In this document: positions 18,730 through 28,821 of the stretch, piece after piece
How positions within the stretch are numbered: the stretch's first letter is position 1
Layout of the letters: each line of letters starts with the position of its first letter
DNA from: Saccoglossus kowalevskii
Taxonomy: Eukaryota > Hemichordata > Enteropneusta > Harrimaniidae
Assembly: GCF_000003605.2 (NCBI RefSeq)
Contig: NW_003131859.1
Span: 341,680 to 373,226, forward strand
DNA: 31,547 nucleotides
Reading direction: 5' to 3'
The notes under the pieces: model-generated
Database searches by the model: none
The model's input: the letters and a program-made list of their open reading frames with translations, nothing else
What the model was told of the DNA's origin: nothing
Translations under genes and position numbers: made by a program

Positions 18730-19206
18730 GTATGACGCATAAGTAGTTGACACAATTTCATATCCTTGGGGCGGACATCCAGACATTTTCACCTCATGGC
18801 AACCAGCACGGTGAAAACAAAGGCCGAAAACCCTCTGAAAACAGTACTTTGGGATGGTTGTTGAGACTCCCCTGAACAGTGTAACAAGATTACCCCTGCG
18901 TGTGTAACGCATACAAATTTTATTTTTCAGGATTACTTCAAAGTTGAGTTCCTGTTGTTTTCTCAAATTTTCATCGGCTCTTCGCTCGTTCCTCAGCAGC
19001 GCACAGAGCCCATAGAAATATGTGGTACAGTGGTGCGTGTCTTAGCAACGTGAAACGTCTTGTGACGTAGCTCCGTCCTGAGGATAGTTGAAGGATAATT
19101 TTTAGTTGAATATTATTAATCCAAAACAATCTTAAAACGAAGCAGCTGTAACTAATTTATTTATCAACACTCAAATATATGTGTAGTCATTAACAATTAT
19201 GCAGGT

Positions 19207-19398
19207 TTAACACTTTGAACGCCAAAGTCAACTTTCAGCATCATCCACAAAGTATTTATATAGTCTGCTCTTTCCCACAAGAAATGTTGCTAAAATTTCC
19301 AAAGTCATATTTTGTTTATTTAGTTCATAATTAGTTATTCACTGAAAATTACAGAAAATCTGAAAAAAATTCACCAAATGTGATGCTGAAAGGATTAA
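19207..19398. mobile_element. TTAA-bounded dispersed element, copy 1
   Basis: Runs from TTAACACTTTGAACGCCAAA to GTGATGCTGAAAGGATTAA, 192 bp. GCCAAAGTCAACTTTCAGCA, TCATCCACAAA, TATAGTCT and CTCTTT blocks are shared in order with 28443-28628, which also ends at a TTAA. TTAA at both edges recalls piggyBac-type target sites; this class assignment is only an inference. Confidence 0.55.
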
Positions 19399-19560
19399 TG
19401 TAGATATTGATGGTTTGTTATTTGCGCAGTGATTTGAATATGAATGTCAAATGTATGATAAACTGTAATACTTTCTGTATGATAAAACTAAACTTCTGTA
19501 GACAGTGAAACTTGTGACCACCATTGAATAAAAGACAACCTGTTCAGGGAGTGGTCATTA

Positions 19561-21946
19561 ACACAGATTTGACTCTACTTTGGGTGGTCACTATACACAT
19601 GTTTGACTGTACCTTGGGTGGTTGCTATATACAGGTTTGGCTGTACCTTGGGTGGTCGCTATACACAGGTTTGGCTGTACCTTGGGTGGTCGCTATATAC
19701 AGGTTTGGCTGTACCTTGGGTGGTCGCTAAACACAAATTTGGCTGTACCTTGGGTGGTCGCTATACACAGGTTTGGCTGTACCTTGGGTGGTCGCTATAC
19801 ACAGGTTTGGCTGTACCTTGGGTGGTCACTATACACATGTTTGACTGTACCTTGGATGGTCACTATACACATGTTTGACTGTACCTTGGGTGGTCACTAT
19901 ACACATGTTTGACTGTACCTTGGATGGTCACTATACACATGTTTGACTGTACTTTGGGTGATCGCTATATACAGGTTTGGCTGTACCTTGTGTGGTCACT
20001 ATACACAGGTTTGACTGTACCTTGGGTGGTCACTATACACAGGTTTGACTGTACCTTGGGTGGTCACTATACACATGTTTGACTGTACCTTAGGTGGTCA
20101 CTATACACAGGTTTGACTGTACCTTGGGTGGTCGCTATACACAGGTTTGGCTGTACCTTGGGTGGTCGCTATACACAGGTTTGGCTGTACCTTGGGTGGT
20201 CGCTATACACAGGTTTAGCTGTACCTTGGGTGGTCACTATACACAGGTTTGACTGTACCTTGGGTGGTCACTATACACATGTTTGACTGTACCTTGGGTG
20301 GTGACAATACACATGTTTGACTGTACCTTGGATGGTCACTATACACATGTTTGACTGTACCTTGGGTGTTCACTATACACATGTTTGACTGTACCTTGGG
20401 TGGTCGCTATACACATGTTTGACTGTACCTTGGGTGGTCACTATACACATGTTTGACTGTACCTTGAGTGGTCACTATACACATGTTTGACTGTACCTTG
20501 GGTGGTGACAATACACATGTTTGACTGTACCTTGGGTGGTCACTATACACAGGTTTGACTGTACCTTGGGTGGTCACTATACACATGTTTTACTGTACCT
20601 TGGGTGGTCGCTATACACATGTTTGACTGTACCTTGAATGGTCACTATACACATGTTTGACTGTACCTTGGGTGGTGACAATACACATGTTTTACTGTAC
20701 CTTGGGTGGTGACAATACACATGTTTGACTGTACCTTGGCTGGTCACTATACACAGGTTTGACTGTACTTTGGCTGGTCACTATACACAAGTTTGACTGT
20801 ACCTTGGGTGGTCACTATACACATGTTTGACTGTATCTTGGATGGTCACTATACACAGGTTTGTACCTTGGGTGGCCACTATACACAGGTTTGACTGTAC
20901 CTTGGGTGGTGACAATACACGTTTGACTGTACCTTGGGTGGTGACAATACACATGTTTGACTGTACCTTGGGTGGTGACAATACATGTTTGACTGTACCT
21001 TGGGTGGTGACAATACACATGTTTGACTGTATCTTGGATGGTCACTATACACAGGTTTGTACCTTGGATGGTCACTATACACAGGTTTGACTGTACCTTG
21101 GGTGGTCACTATACACAGGTTTGTACTTTGGCTGGTCACTATACACAAGTTTTACTGTACCTTGGGTGGTCACTATACACATGTTTGACTGTATCTTGGA
21201 TGGTCACTATACACAGGTTTGACTGTACCTTGGGTGGTGACAATACACATGTTTGACTGTACCTTGGGTGGTGACAATACACATGTTTGACTGTACCTTG
21301 GGTGGTGACAATACACATGTTTGACTGTACCTTGGGTGGTCACTATACACAGGTTTGACTGTACCTTGGGTGGTCACTATACACAGGTTTGACTGTACCT
21401 TGGGTGGTAACTATACACAGGTTTGACTGTACTTTGGGTGGTCACTATACACATGTTTGTACCTTGGGTGGCCACTATACACAGGTTTGTACCTTGGGTG
21501 GCCACTATACACAGGTTTGTACCTTGGGTGGCCACTATACACAGGTTTGACTGTACCTTGGGTGGTAACTATACACATGTTTGACTGTACCTTGGGTGGT
21601 CACTATACACATGTTTGTACCTTGGGTGGCCACTATACACAGGTTTGTACCTTGGGTGGCCACTATACACATGTTTGACTGTACTTTGGGTGGTGACAAT
21701 ACACATGTTTGACTGTACCTTGGGCGGTCACTATACACAGGTTTGACTGTACCTTGGGCGGTGACAATACACATGTTTGACTGTACCTTGGGCGGTCACT
21801 ATACACAGGTTTGACTGTACCTTGGGTGGTGACAATACACATGTTTGACTGTACCTTGGGTGGTGACAATACACATGTTTGACTGTACCTTGGCTGGTCA
21901 CTATACACAGGTTTGACTGTACCTTGAGTCGTCACTATACACAGGT
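19561..21946. repeat. Large minisatellite, 34-bp unit, about 70 copies
   Basis: Unit: GTTTGACTGTACCTTGGGTG followed by GTCACTATACACAG. Variants are arranged in zones: GTTTGGCTG with GTCGCTATA dominates the left end, a GTGACAATA form is common from about 20300 onward, and 28-bp units lacking GACTGT (GGTTTGTACCTTGGG) appear from about 20860. The array keeps open frames on both strands for up to about 95 codons; these are not genes. Confidence 0.98.
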
Positions 21947-21995
21947 TCATAAAATTATTCTTTGTTATACTTCAGTTTTTCTGATTTGATTACAG

Positions 21996-22349
21996 ATGGG
22001 TGCGCAGGTGTCTATGATATCACCAATAATGATGAGTATGTCAGAATTACTTCACCGAACTTCCCACTAAAGTACGACAATTCTCGAACTTGCGTCTGGC
22101 TCTTTAGCTCTCCAGCCAACACCAAGATGAACATTAATTTTTGGTCATTCCAAACGGAGGTTGATTCTGATTTATTAGGTTATGGAGTTGGCTTGGATCC
22201 CACACAAGAAACGCTTCAAGATATTTTTTCAGGAGATCACAGACCGACCAATGTTGTCTCTCAAACTAACTTAATGTGGATCTACTTTTCTTCTGATTTG
22301 TTGGTCACAAAGAGAGGATTTGTCTTTGATGTTCATCTCTACAATTCTG
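21996..22349 (+). CDS. Exon: CUB domain (CUBb), block B
   Basis: A 118-codon exon, phase 1-1 (acceptor TTGATTACAG, donor GTATGC). It encodes GCAGVYDI, EYVRITSPNFPLKY, RTCVWLFSSP, NINFWSFQTE, NLMWIYFSSD and GFVFDVHLYNSG. The SPNFP loop, C-x-W and the closing strands are typical CUB. It is the paralogue of 4364-4705, sharing YGxGLxP and RPxNxVS between the domain halves. Only two cysteines are present. Confidence 0.93.
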
Positions 22350-23288
22350 GTATGCATATTTAAGTTTTTGAATTCTGACTCAGCAGTCCAGGGATACTTG
22401 CCTTGATTTTTATGTAGGGGTGTTTCACCACCAGATAAAACTTAATCCTAAAAGATGAATATTGAGAGCATTTTTTTGTTCAAAAATTGCCTAAATGACA
22501 TATGATATTTAAAATTGAAAGAAGTATTTAAATTATTATTGTTCTCCAACTTTTCAAAGAAAATAGCATAAAATCCACCAACATAATAAGATGTTGGCAA
22601 ATTTTGATATTGTCAGCCATGATTGTAAAAGTTTAATCTGGTTTCATTAACCAATTGGATTACTGAGTTTTCTTAATTATTACCTTATATGCAGATATCT
22701 GGTTGCATTGACCAATTGGATTACTGGGTTTTCTTAATTATTACCTTATATGCAGATATCTGGTTGCATTGACCAATTGGATTACTGGGTTTTAATTATT
22801 ACCTAATATGCAGATATCTGGTTGCATTGACCAATTGGATTACTGGGTTTTAATTATTACCTAATATGCAGATATCTGGTTGCATTGACCAATTGGATTA
22901 CTGGGTTTTCTTAATTATTACCTAATATACAGATATCTGGTTGCATTGACCAATTGGATTACTGGGTTTTCTTAATTATTACCTAATATGCAGATATCTG
23001 GTTGCATTGACCAATTGGATTACTGGGTTTTCTTAATTATTTCCTAATATGCAGATATCTGGTTGCATTGACCAATTGGATTACTGGGAATTCTTAATTA
23101 TTACCTAATATGCAGATATCTGGTTGCATTGACCAATTGGATTACTGGGGATTCTTAATTATTACCTAATATGCAGATATAAAAAAATATTACACTGCTT
23201 TGTTATACAAAAAAAACAGCTGTAATAAATATCATTTTCATTGGAGCTGTAAAATGTAATTCAAACTTATTGTATTCATCTGTTTTAG
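22350..23288 (+). other. Intron with a 61-bp minisatellite
   Basis: A 939-bp intron; the array at 22635-23180 occupies more than half. Nothing else is recognisable. Confidence 0.75.
22635..23180. repeat. Minisatellite, 61-bp unit (57-bp variants), about 9 copies
   Basis: Unit: ATCTGGTTGCATTGACCAAT, TGGATTACTGGGTTTTCTTA, ATTATTACCTAATATGCAGAT. Two neighbouring units lack TTCT-type bases and are about 57 bp. The unit contains the palindromes AGATATCT and CCAATTGG. The first unit is most diverged (TTTCATTAACC) and the right-most two carry GGGAATTC/GGGGATTC variants. Confidence 0.96.
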
Positions 23289-23459
23289 TCTGTGAGGAAA
23301 GTGCTATGGTTTGTCCGAATGGCATGTGCTTTTCTGAAAATATTATCTGTGATTATGTGGCCGATTGCAGTGATGGAACTGATGAGAAATATTGCTTTGT
23401 GCCAATGAGGCCAACAGCTTCCTCTTCGCCTATGACAACAGCATTATTTACAACTCCAG
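23289..23459 (+). CDS. Exon: LDL receptor class A repeat plus Ser/Thr-Pro linker, block B
   Basis: A 57-codon exon, phase 1-1 (acceptor TGTTTTAG, donor GTAATA). Six cysteines: CEESAMVC, GMCFSENIIC, DYVADCSDGTDEKYC. The DCSDGTDE calcium-binding motif is intact. A linker (RPTASSSPMTTALFTTP) rich in Ser, Thr and Pro follows and may be O-glycosylated. It is the paralogue of 4899-5060. Confidence 0.96.
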
Positions 23460-23647
23460 GTAATATTCATTATGTATTTTGATAGAATTAAACTTCAAGG
23501 GCCAGTTACTGCAACTTCTGTATTTTTGGCAGAATTTTGTAATTTGAATAAAATATTTCTTGACCAATCAATAAATGATAATCAGATACAGTAAAATTGG
23601 TGCATTATCTGTCAACATTTGTTGATTTTTTTTTCTCTTTTCATTAG

Positions 23648-24001
23648 AGTCAACATGTGGAGAAACAATATACTTACCACCAAATGGAAAAAGAAACATT
23701 ACATCACCAAATTACCCTGAAGACTACCCCCCAGATAGCAACTGCTTGTGGTTGGTGTCGACTGAAGTCGGATACAATATTCGACTAGACTTCACATATG
23801 TTAAGCTTGAAAATACATATGATTATATTTATTTTGGATTTGGAGATGACCCCAGTGATGTTACAACGCAAATAGATGAAATAACAGGCGTTGAAATACC
23901 TCCTGATTACATCGCTAATGGTCGTGACATATGGATACTTTTTACCTCAGATAATATAGTACAGGAAAAAGGTTTTCTTGCATCTGTGTATAGCCTTGAA
24001 G
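23648..24001 (+). CDS. Exon: CUB domain (CUBc), block B
   Basis: A 118-codon exon, phase 1-1 (acceptor TTTTCATTAG, donor GTAGGA). It encodes STCGETIYLPPNGKRNITSP then NYPEDYPPDSNCLW, YDYIYFGFGDDPSD, EIPPDYIANGRDIW and FTSDN, ending GFLASVYSLEG. It is a standard two-cysteine CUB. It is the paralogue of the cysteine-free CUB at 7218-7556 (shared DxPSDD/V, P-x-DY-I/L-A-x-G, FTSDN/D), showing what that copy has lost. Confidence 0.94.
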
Positions 24002-24356
24002 GTAGGATTTTGGATAGACATTTTAAGATAATGCCGTCAATACTTGTTACTGTCTTTTTTTGAATATTTACCACATTATCAATTCACTACCATTCGTAGC
24101 AAGTATAATCTTTATTTTCATTGAGTTGAACAGTTTGAGGGGTTTGTTCATATTTTTCAGATCAGATTTAAAATGACCATTTTATTCTAGTGAATAGAGT
24201 TTTGGAGTCATATTTCTTACATTCTCTGTGATGGTTGATAATGTACAGGGGACTATGTAATAGAATTACATGTGTGTTGCTTATGTTCATGACAAATAGT
24301 GACAATTAAGCGTTAAGGCTTAGGTGGGACCAGCTGTATTTATGATTATATTGCAG
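24002..24356 (+). other. Intron, no recognisable feature
   Basis: A 355-bp AT-rich intron; I see nothing in it. Confidence 0.5.
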
Positions 24357-24704
24357 GATGTGGAACAGATCTCACTTTAGTAGAAGAAGAAACTACTACA
24401 ATATCATCGCCTAATTACCCAGAGAGCTATGACTTGAACAAAGTTTGCACCTGGATGGTTCACGTTTCAGAAAATCGTGGCATCAGGCTCACCTTCCTGG
24501 CTTTCAACACCGAGGAATGCTGCGATTACTTGACTGTTGGAACTGGAAGTGATATCAATTCAGAAGATTCTGTTATTGCGTCGTATTCCGGAATGGTTGT
24601 TCCAGAAGAGTTAGTTGTCATGTCTCGGGATATATGGATCCAATTTTCATCTGATGTGAGCTTTGCATCATCAGGTTTTGAGATACTCATAAGTGATACT
24701 TCAT
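24357..24704 (+). CDS. Exon: CUB domain (CUBd), block B only
   Basis: A 116-codon exon, phase 1-1 (acceptor ATTGCAG, donor GTACGT). It encodes CGTDLTLVEEETTTISSPNY, KVCTWMVHV, EECCDYLTVGTGSD, DIWIQFSSDVSF and GFEILISDTS: a clear CUB. Two adjacent cysteines (ECCDY) replace the usual single Cys3, with no evident Cys4, leaving an odd arrangement. Block A has an EGF at this point, so this domain was gained in B or lost in A. The last base joins the next exon to give the Phe before the frizzled domain's first Cys. Confidence 0.94.
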
Positions 24705-25443
24705 GTACGTATATAGAGTGTGAGCATGTGCAAGTGTTTCTATGCTGTGCATAAAACAAATAACTGAATATACTAGTATTAAAACAGGATGTCACCTGTG
24801 TATGCGGCAGATGGCCATTGCATACGTCACTTACAAAAAAGCATCTACCCATTTGCCTTAATTGCATTTTTATTGTCGCTTAGCACTCAATTCTTGCATT
24901 CACACTTTGAAGGTCAGTGAAATTCCAAACCTTTGACCAATATTTATATATAAAAATTATACATACCATAAAATACTGAGATTATGGATAGATAATGATA
25001 TATTAATCAATAACCGAATATCAATTTAACCTCTTTTTCACCAGAAAATATTCTTCAATATTTCTGGAAATGAACCCCAATTTTGGAACAAAAGATAAAA
25101 TTTATCTACTTTCAATATATCATTTTTTAGCAAAAACATATTTTAAGTTTTTAACTTGTTCTTGGAAAAATGGTTAACAAATTTGCAAAATGGGAATGCA
25201 ACTTTTAAGACATAACAAAAGATGTGCTTAGTTAAGTTGAATAGTTTTTGAGTTAACAGAAAAAAAACTTATTGCACAGTTATTCTATATTTCCTTGCAT
25301 TTTCACAATCCATTTTAATTTTACTTTAATATTTTATCATCAGTCATAAACAGTTGCAAGCATTGATCTATAGTAATTGTCAAGACAATTACAATTTATG
25401 AACACAATATAAATTAATAACAGTACATTATTTTTGCTTGCAG
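24705..25443 (+). other. Intron with a degenerate dispersed repeat
   Basis: A 739-bp intron. Sequence at about 25030-25205 (AACCTCTTTTTCACCAG, GGAAATGAACCCCAATTTTG) resembles the 3261/28068 element; nothing else is recognised. Confidence 0.5.
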
Positions 25444-25770
25444 TTTGTGTTGACTTATCAACACCCAGTTGTGATCCCTACCGACCGTACAGTGGCCTGA
25501 GAGTCGCCAGTGAAGATAAATCAATGAAGCGAAACAAAAGGCAAAGTGGAGGCGGATTTGAATATGAAGGCTGCCACCAATACATTAATCTTTTCATGTG
25601 TGCCGTCCTTAGTCCAGAGTGTATGTCTAACGGCGATTATCGACAAGTCTGCCAAAGTTTCTGTGATGAAGTGGAAAGTGCTTGTAAATCAGTTATTGAA
25701 GGTGGTGGGAGTGTGTGGACTATTGATTGTTCCACTATGCCGGTGTTGAGTAATGAAACAGGATGTATAG
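25444..25770 (+). CDS. Exon: frizzled cysteine-rich domain 1, with internal furin-type site
   Basis: A 109-codon exon, phase 1-1 (acceptor TTGCTTGCAG, donor GTACGT). Ten cysteines match a frizzled CRD: FCVDLSTPSC, EGCHQYINLFMC, SPEC, QVCQSFCDEVESAC, WTIDC and ETGC. Such domains bind Wnts or lipids in frizzleds and help recognise substrate in the protease corin. Between the second and third cysteines is a long basic and Gly-rich stretch, KSMKRNKRQSGGG, containing R-N-K-R (25530-25541), a furin-type R-x-K-R site. Cleavage there would leave two chains held by disulfides. The domain sits directly after the CUBs, and the second FZ follows two EGF exons. Confidence 0.92.
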
Positions 25771-26509
25771 GTACGTATTTATAGCATTGGTCATTATATT
25801 ATTAACATACTTATTTAAGAACTGACTTGATAGTAAACAGGTGTGTGGACAACAAAGAACTCATCAGGATGTGCATGGGTTTGAGTCCTGCAAATGTCAT
25901 AACCATGTATGGTGATGTGCAATGAAGATTTTACGCTAAGTTATCTCTCACACTTTGCTAGCAATAAAAGCAATCCTGCTTTCCCAGAAATTTTTTTGAA
26001 TAAGGGAATAGGGGCTCAGCGCCCTCATGACATGGCCATGCACCCCCCCTTACCCTGGGGAGCAGATCCTCTGGCAACCATAAAATTCTGATTACATGTG
26101 GCCACAGTCTACAACTGTGACCTATCTGATAATATTTTTGTCCCCAAGGAAGGCTCCATTTTAACTTAGAATTATCAAATACTCCACACCCTTGTAGGGA
26201 GAACCCTTTAGCCCCCACTTGGTGGCGCCGCTGAATTGCAGTGCTCCTGTTTCTTATTCTGTACATGTCAGTTAATGTATTTCTAAAAAATACAGTAGAA
26301 GCTTGGAAATGTTTAGTTGCACAAAAGGTAATGAGTGCTTCTCATGGCAATAATTACAAAATTTATAGTATCTGTATCATTGGTTAATTATTGGGTATCT
26401 TCAGATTTCATATTTTCCTCTTTCACAAATAGGAGTAAAATAGTGGCAGATTTGAAAAAAAGTCTGAAACTTGAGTCTTTTAATAAATGGATTTCATATT
26501 TTGTTTCAG
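25771..26509 (+). other. Intron, no recognisable gene
   Basis: A 739-bp intron with a locally higher-GC stretch (about 25980-26240) that includes short C-runs and looks like part of an unrecognised interspersed repeat. Reading frames on the minus strand there show no family resemblance. Confidence 0.45.
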
Positions 26510-26623
26510 AAATAACAGGGTGCATTGGAAATCCTTGTGTATATGGTGAATGCCAGCCACTGGAAAACACTGATTATGAATGCGATTGCATACCGGGATG
26601 GGAGGGGACAAACTGTGATATTG
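26510..26623 (+). CDS. Exon: EGF-like domain, block B tail
   Basis: A 38-codon exon, phase 1-1 (acceptor TTTGTTTCAG, donor GTAAGC). It encodes GCIGNPCVYGECQPLENTDY then ECDCIPGWEGTNC: six cysteines with the C-x-C-x-PGWEG-x2-C ending. It lies between the two frizzled domains. Confidence 0.94.
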
Positions 26624-27257
26624 GTAAGCTACATTGTATGTCTACTTTACCTGCAAAAACACAAATACTGTTGTTAAAATACATATACTGCGATGAATAT
26701 GATTCTCAAAACAATGTAAATTGGCCATGAAAAAACAACAGAAAACGACTGTCAGACAGTTTTAGTACTGTTTTTTTTGCACATTTACAATAATCTGTTA
26801 CCGGTAATACACCCATATTCACATGCATGCAGCAAGGAAAATCACTATAGCAGGGAACTAGCAAATAAGTTGCCTAATCACCCCTCCTATTGTTGGCACT
26901 ATAACTCAAAACTCATCTATTGGTGACAGTCAAAGATTTGTGATGCTCAAATGTTCAGAGTGGCCTGGTTGGCACCTGGATAATGCTTTAAACTGCCATT
27001 TGACTGAGAGATGTAGTCTGGTTTCCACTTGAGCTTACAATAGTCACATAAAGACTTATCACAAAACTATTATTTAATTAAACATGGAAATAACACTTAA
27101 TTTAGTTTTATCTGTTGTAAAGTATAGTTGTTTGATAGTTTTACAGACTATTTATTTTTTTATTTCTATTTCTCTGCATAGAAATTGCAGGGAATAGTTC
27201 ATAGTTCCTGAAATGATATATCCATATGACATTTTTAATTTTTATTTTCATTCCTAG
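26624..27257 (+). other. Intron, no recognisable feature
   Basis: A 634-bp AT-rich intron; I see nothing in it. Confidence 0.5.
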
Positions 27258-27365
27258 ATACAAATGAATGTGCTGAAGATCCTTGTTTCAATGGTGGTAC
27301 TTGCATCGATGACGTTAACGATTTTTCTTGTCAATGTCCCAACAATACTGCAGGCAAAAATTGCT
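27258..27365 (+). CDS. Exon: calcium-binding EGF-like domain, block B tail
   Basis: A 36-codon exon, phase 1-1 (acceptor CATTCCTAG, donor GTAAGT). It starts [20 protein letters not shown] and continues [16 protein letters not shown]. The D-T-N-E-C start and C-x-D-x4-F-x-C-x-C pattern (including the Asp that can be beta-hydroxylated) are the calcium-binding EGF signature. It is the only calcium-binding EGF in the window. Calcium would stiffen the link to the preceding EGF. Confidence 0.96.
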
Positions 27366-27390
27366 GTAAGTGTTTGCTACTTTAAATTTT

Positions 27391-27485
27391 TAGCTCCGCT
27401 GTCGACTTTGTTGAGCGGAGCTTATCATATGAGTGATTGTCCGTCGTCCGTGTCAATGTTTTACTTTTTCGACTTCTTCTACTTT
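27391..27485. repeat. Dispersed repeat, TTAGCTC(T/C)GCTGTCG family, copy 2
   Basis: TTTTTAGCTCCGCTGTCGAC, GAGCGGAGCTTATCATATGA, GTGATTGTCCGTCGTCCGTG and TTTTTCGACTTCTT, with the same block order as 1797-1925. Further right, ATGGCCGAATGGCAGCCATT (27611) and ATGGCCAACTGGTGGCCATT (27782) may be internal parts of the same longer element. Confidence 0.5.
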
Positions 27486-28067
27486 TAATTTTTTTTAATT
27501 TCTGATGACCAAATAATGTTCAGATGATTACAGATGTGTCCGTCCATATCTCACACATACTCATGTCGATCAAGTTCAAATTTCATTTATTTTTATGATC
27601 TGATTCAAGATGGCCGAATGGCAGCCATTTAAATTCAAAGAGTACATCAAAATAACAAATTTTCGCAATTCTGTAACCAGATCTTAGTCATGTGTGGATG
27701 GATTTGGTTTAAACTTGGTAAATACATTGAACACAATGGGTAATTTATGCAGGTCATTTTATTTTTTCGGAACAAGTTCAAATGGCCAACTGGTGGCCAT
27801 TTTGTTTCAAAGAATGCAGTTCAGGGTCTAAGGATCAAGCATGACTGGACTGATTCAGTTCAAACTTAAAGTTCAAAAATGGTTCAAACTTAGTGCACAA
27901 CACAATAGGTCATATATCACATATATAATATAAGTAATATAAAATATATTGACAATGACTTTTTTAGTTCATGATATAAAATCATAATTTGCCACATAAT
28001 CAACAGTATGGACTATCAAACAAAAATAGTGAAAAATGCATGTTTGCATAAATGCGCATTGAATCTT

Positions 28068-28282
28068 TCTTGCTAAAATTTTTCTGCACTTTTTTAATTA
28101 TATTCTTCAAAATTTCAGGAAATAAACCCTAATTTTGGAGCTAACAGACATAATTTTAGTCAATTTTCAGTTTTTACTCCAAAAATTTGGCTATTTTTTT
28201 TCCATTCTTCAGAAGGAAAGTGCAGACTATATACAGACTATTTTGTGAATTTGTGATGAAAAAAGGGTACTGGTGGTAAAAT
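28068..28282. mobile_element. Dispersed MITE-like element, copy 2 of the 3261-3512 family
   Basis: Shares AAATTTTTCTGC, ATATTCTTCA, GGAGCTAACAGAC, AATTTGGCTATTTTT, GAAGGAAAGTGCA and GACTATTTTGTGAATTTGTG in the same order as 3261-3512, ending GTACTGGTGGTAAAATG. The left inverted end is degraded. Confidence 0.7.
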
Positions 28283-28385
28283 GAATAAATTCCATGATTT
28301 TCTTCATAGTGCAATTTCATGTATGTTTCTGTACTTTTCACTCTTTGGTGTTCTCATTCAAAAAATTGCAAGGAAAATTATGAAC

Positions 28386-28628
28386 TTAACCCTTAGAGCA
28401 CCTGCCAACATTTTTGCACATTTTCATATTTTGTTGGTAAGTACCCTTTGAGGGCCAAAGTCAACTTCAGGCACCATCCACAAAATAGTTCTATTTTATA
28501 GTCTCCTCTTTTCCTTATGAATGTTGATCAAAAACTAGAAGCAATGTCACATTTTGACTGTTTGGTTCGAACTTAGATTGAATTCATTAAAAATTCCAGA
28601 AAGTGTAAACAAATTTACCCCAAATTAA
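28386..28628. mobile_element. TTAA-bounded dispersed element, copy 2 of the 19207-19398 family
   Basis: CTTTGAGGGCCAAAGTCAAC, CACCATCCACAAAATAGT, TATAGTCTCCTCTTTTCC and TTTACCCCAAATTAA correspond in order to blocks of 19207-19398. Homology begins near 28443; the left 55 bp are unrelated. Confidence 0.5.
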
Positions 28629-28821
28629 GCGTAAAAAATGAAGTTTATTTACCAGTAAGACCAAATGAAATTCCATTTGTTACAGTTTTAAGAAAATTTC
28701 TTGAACAATATAGACACAATAATTTACTGTCTATTTTGTGATAGATAAGAAAAGATTACCTTTGACATTCAGAGAATTAAATATAATGCGGGTAATTCAA
28801 ATTTTGTTGTTTATTTTTCAG

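Larger units (their letters stand above)
18730..21995 (+). other. Long intron dominated by a 34-bp minisatellite
   Basis: A 3,266-bp intron, the longest recovered here. About 2.4 kb is the tandem array at 19561-21946, which stops only about 50 bp before the acceptor. The remaining left part has a TTAA-bounded element (19207-19398) and no exon that I can recognise. Confidence 0.8.
27366..28821 (+). other. Long intron with several dispersed repeat copies
   Basis: A 1,456-bp intron. It contains a TTAGCTCCGCTGTCG repeat (27391-27485), a copy of the 3261-type element (28068-28282) and a TTAA-bounded sequence similar to 19207-19398 (28386-28628). It is thus mainly transposon-derived. Confidence 0.6.

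Noticed and set aside
19524-21950. Many overlapping frames of 70-133 residues on both strands
   Set aside because: All are readings of the 34-bp minisatellite (VPWVV, LYLGWSLYT, CIVTTQGTVK patterns); none extends into unique sequence as an exon.
14537-23180. Tandem arrays as CRISPR-like repeats
   Set aside because: The repeats are contiguous without unique spacers, and the locus is an intron-containing animal gene.
25958-26266. Minus-strand 102-residue frame in a GC-richer intron stretch
   Set aside because: No motif or domain pattern, no codon-like regularity; probably an interspersed repeat fragment.
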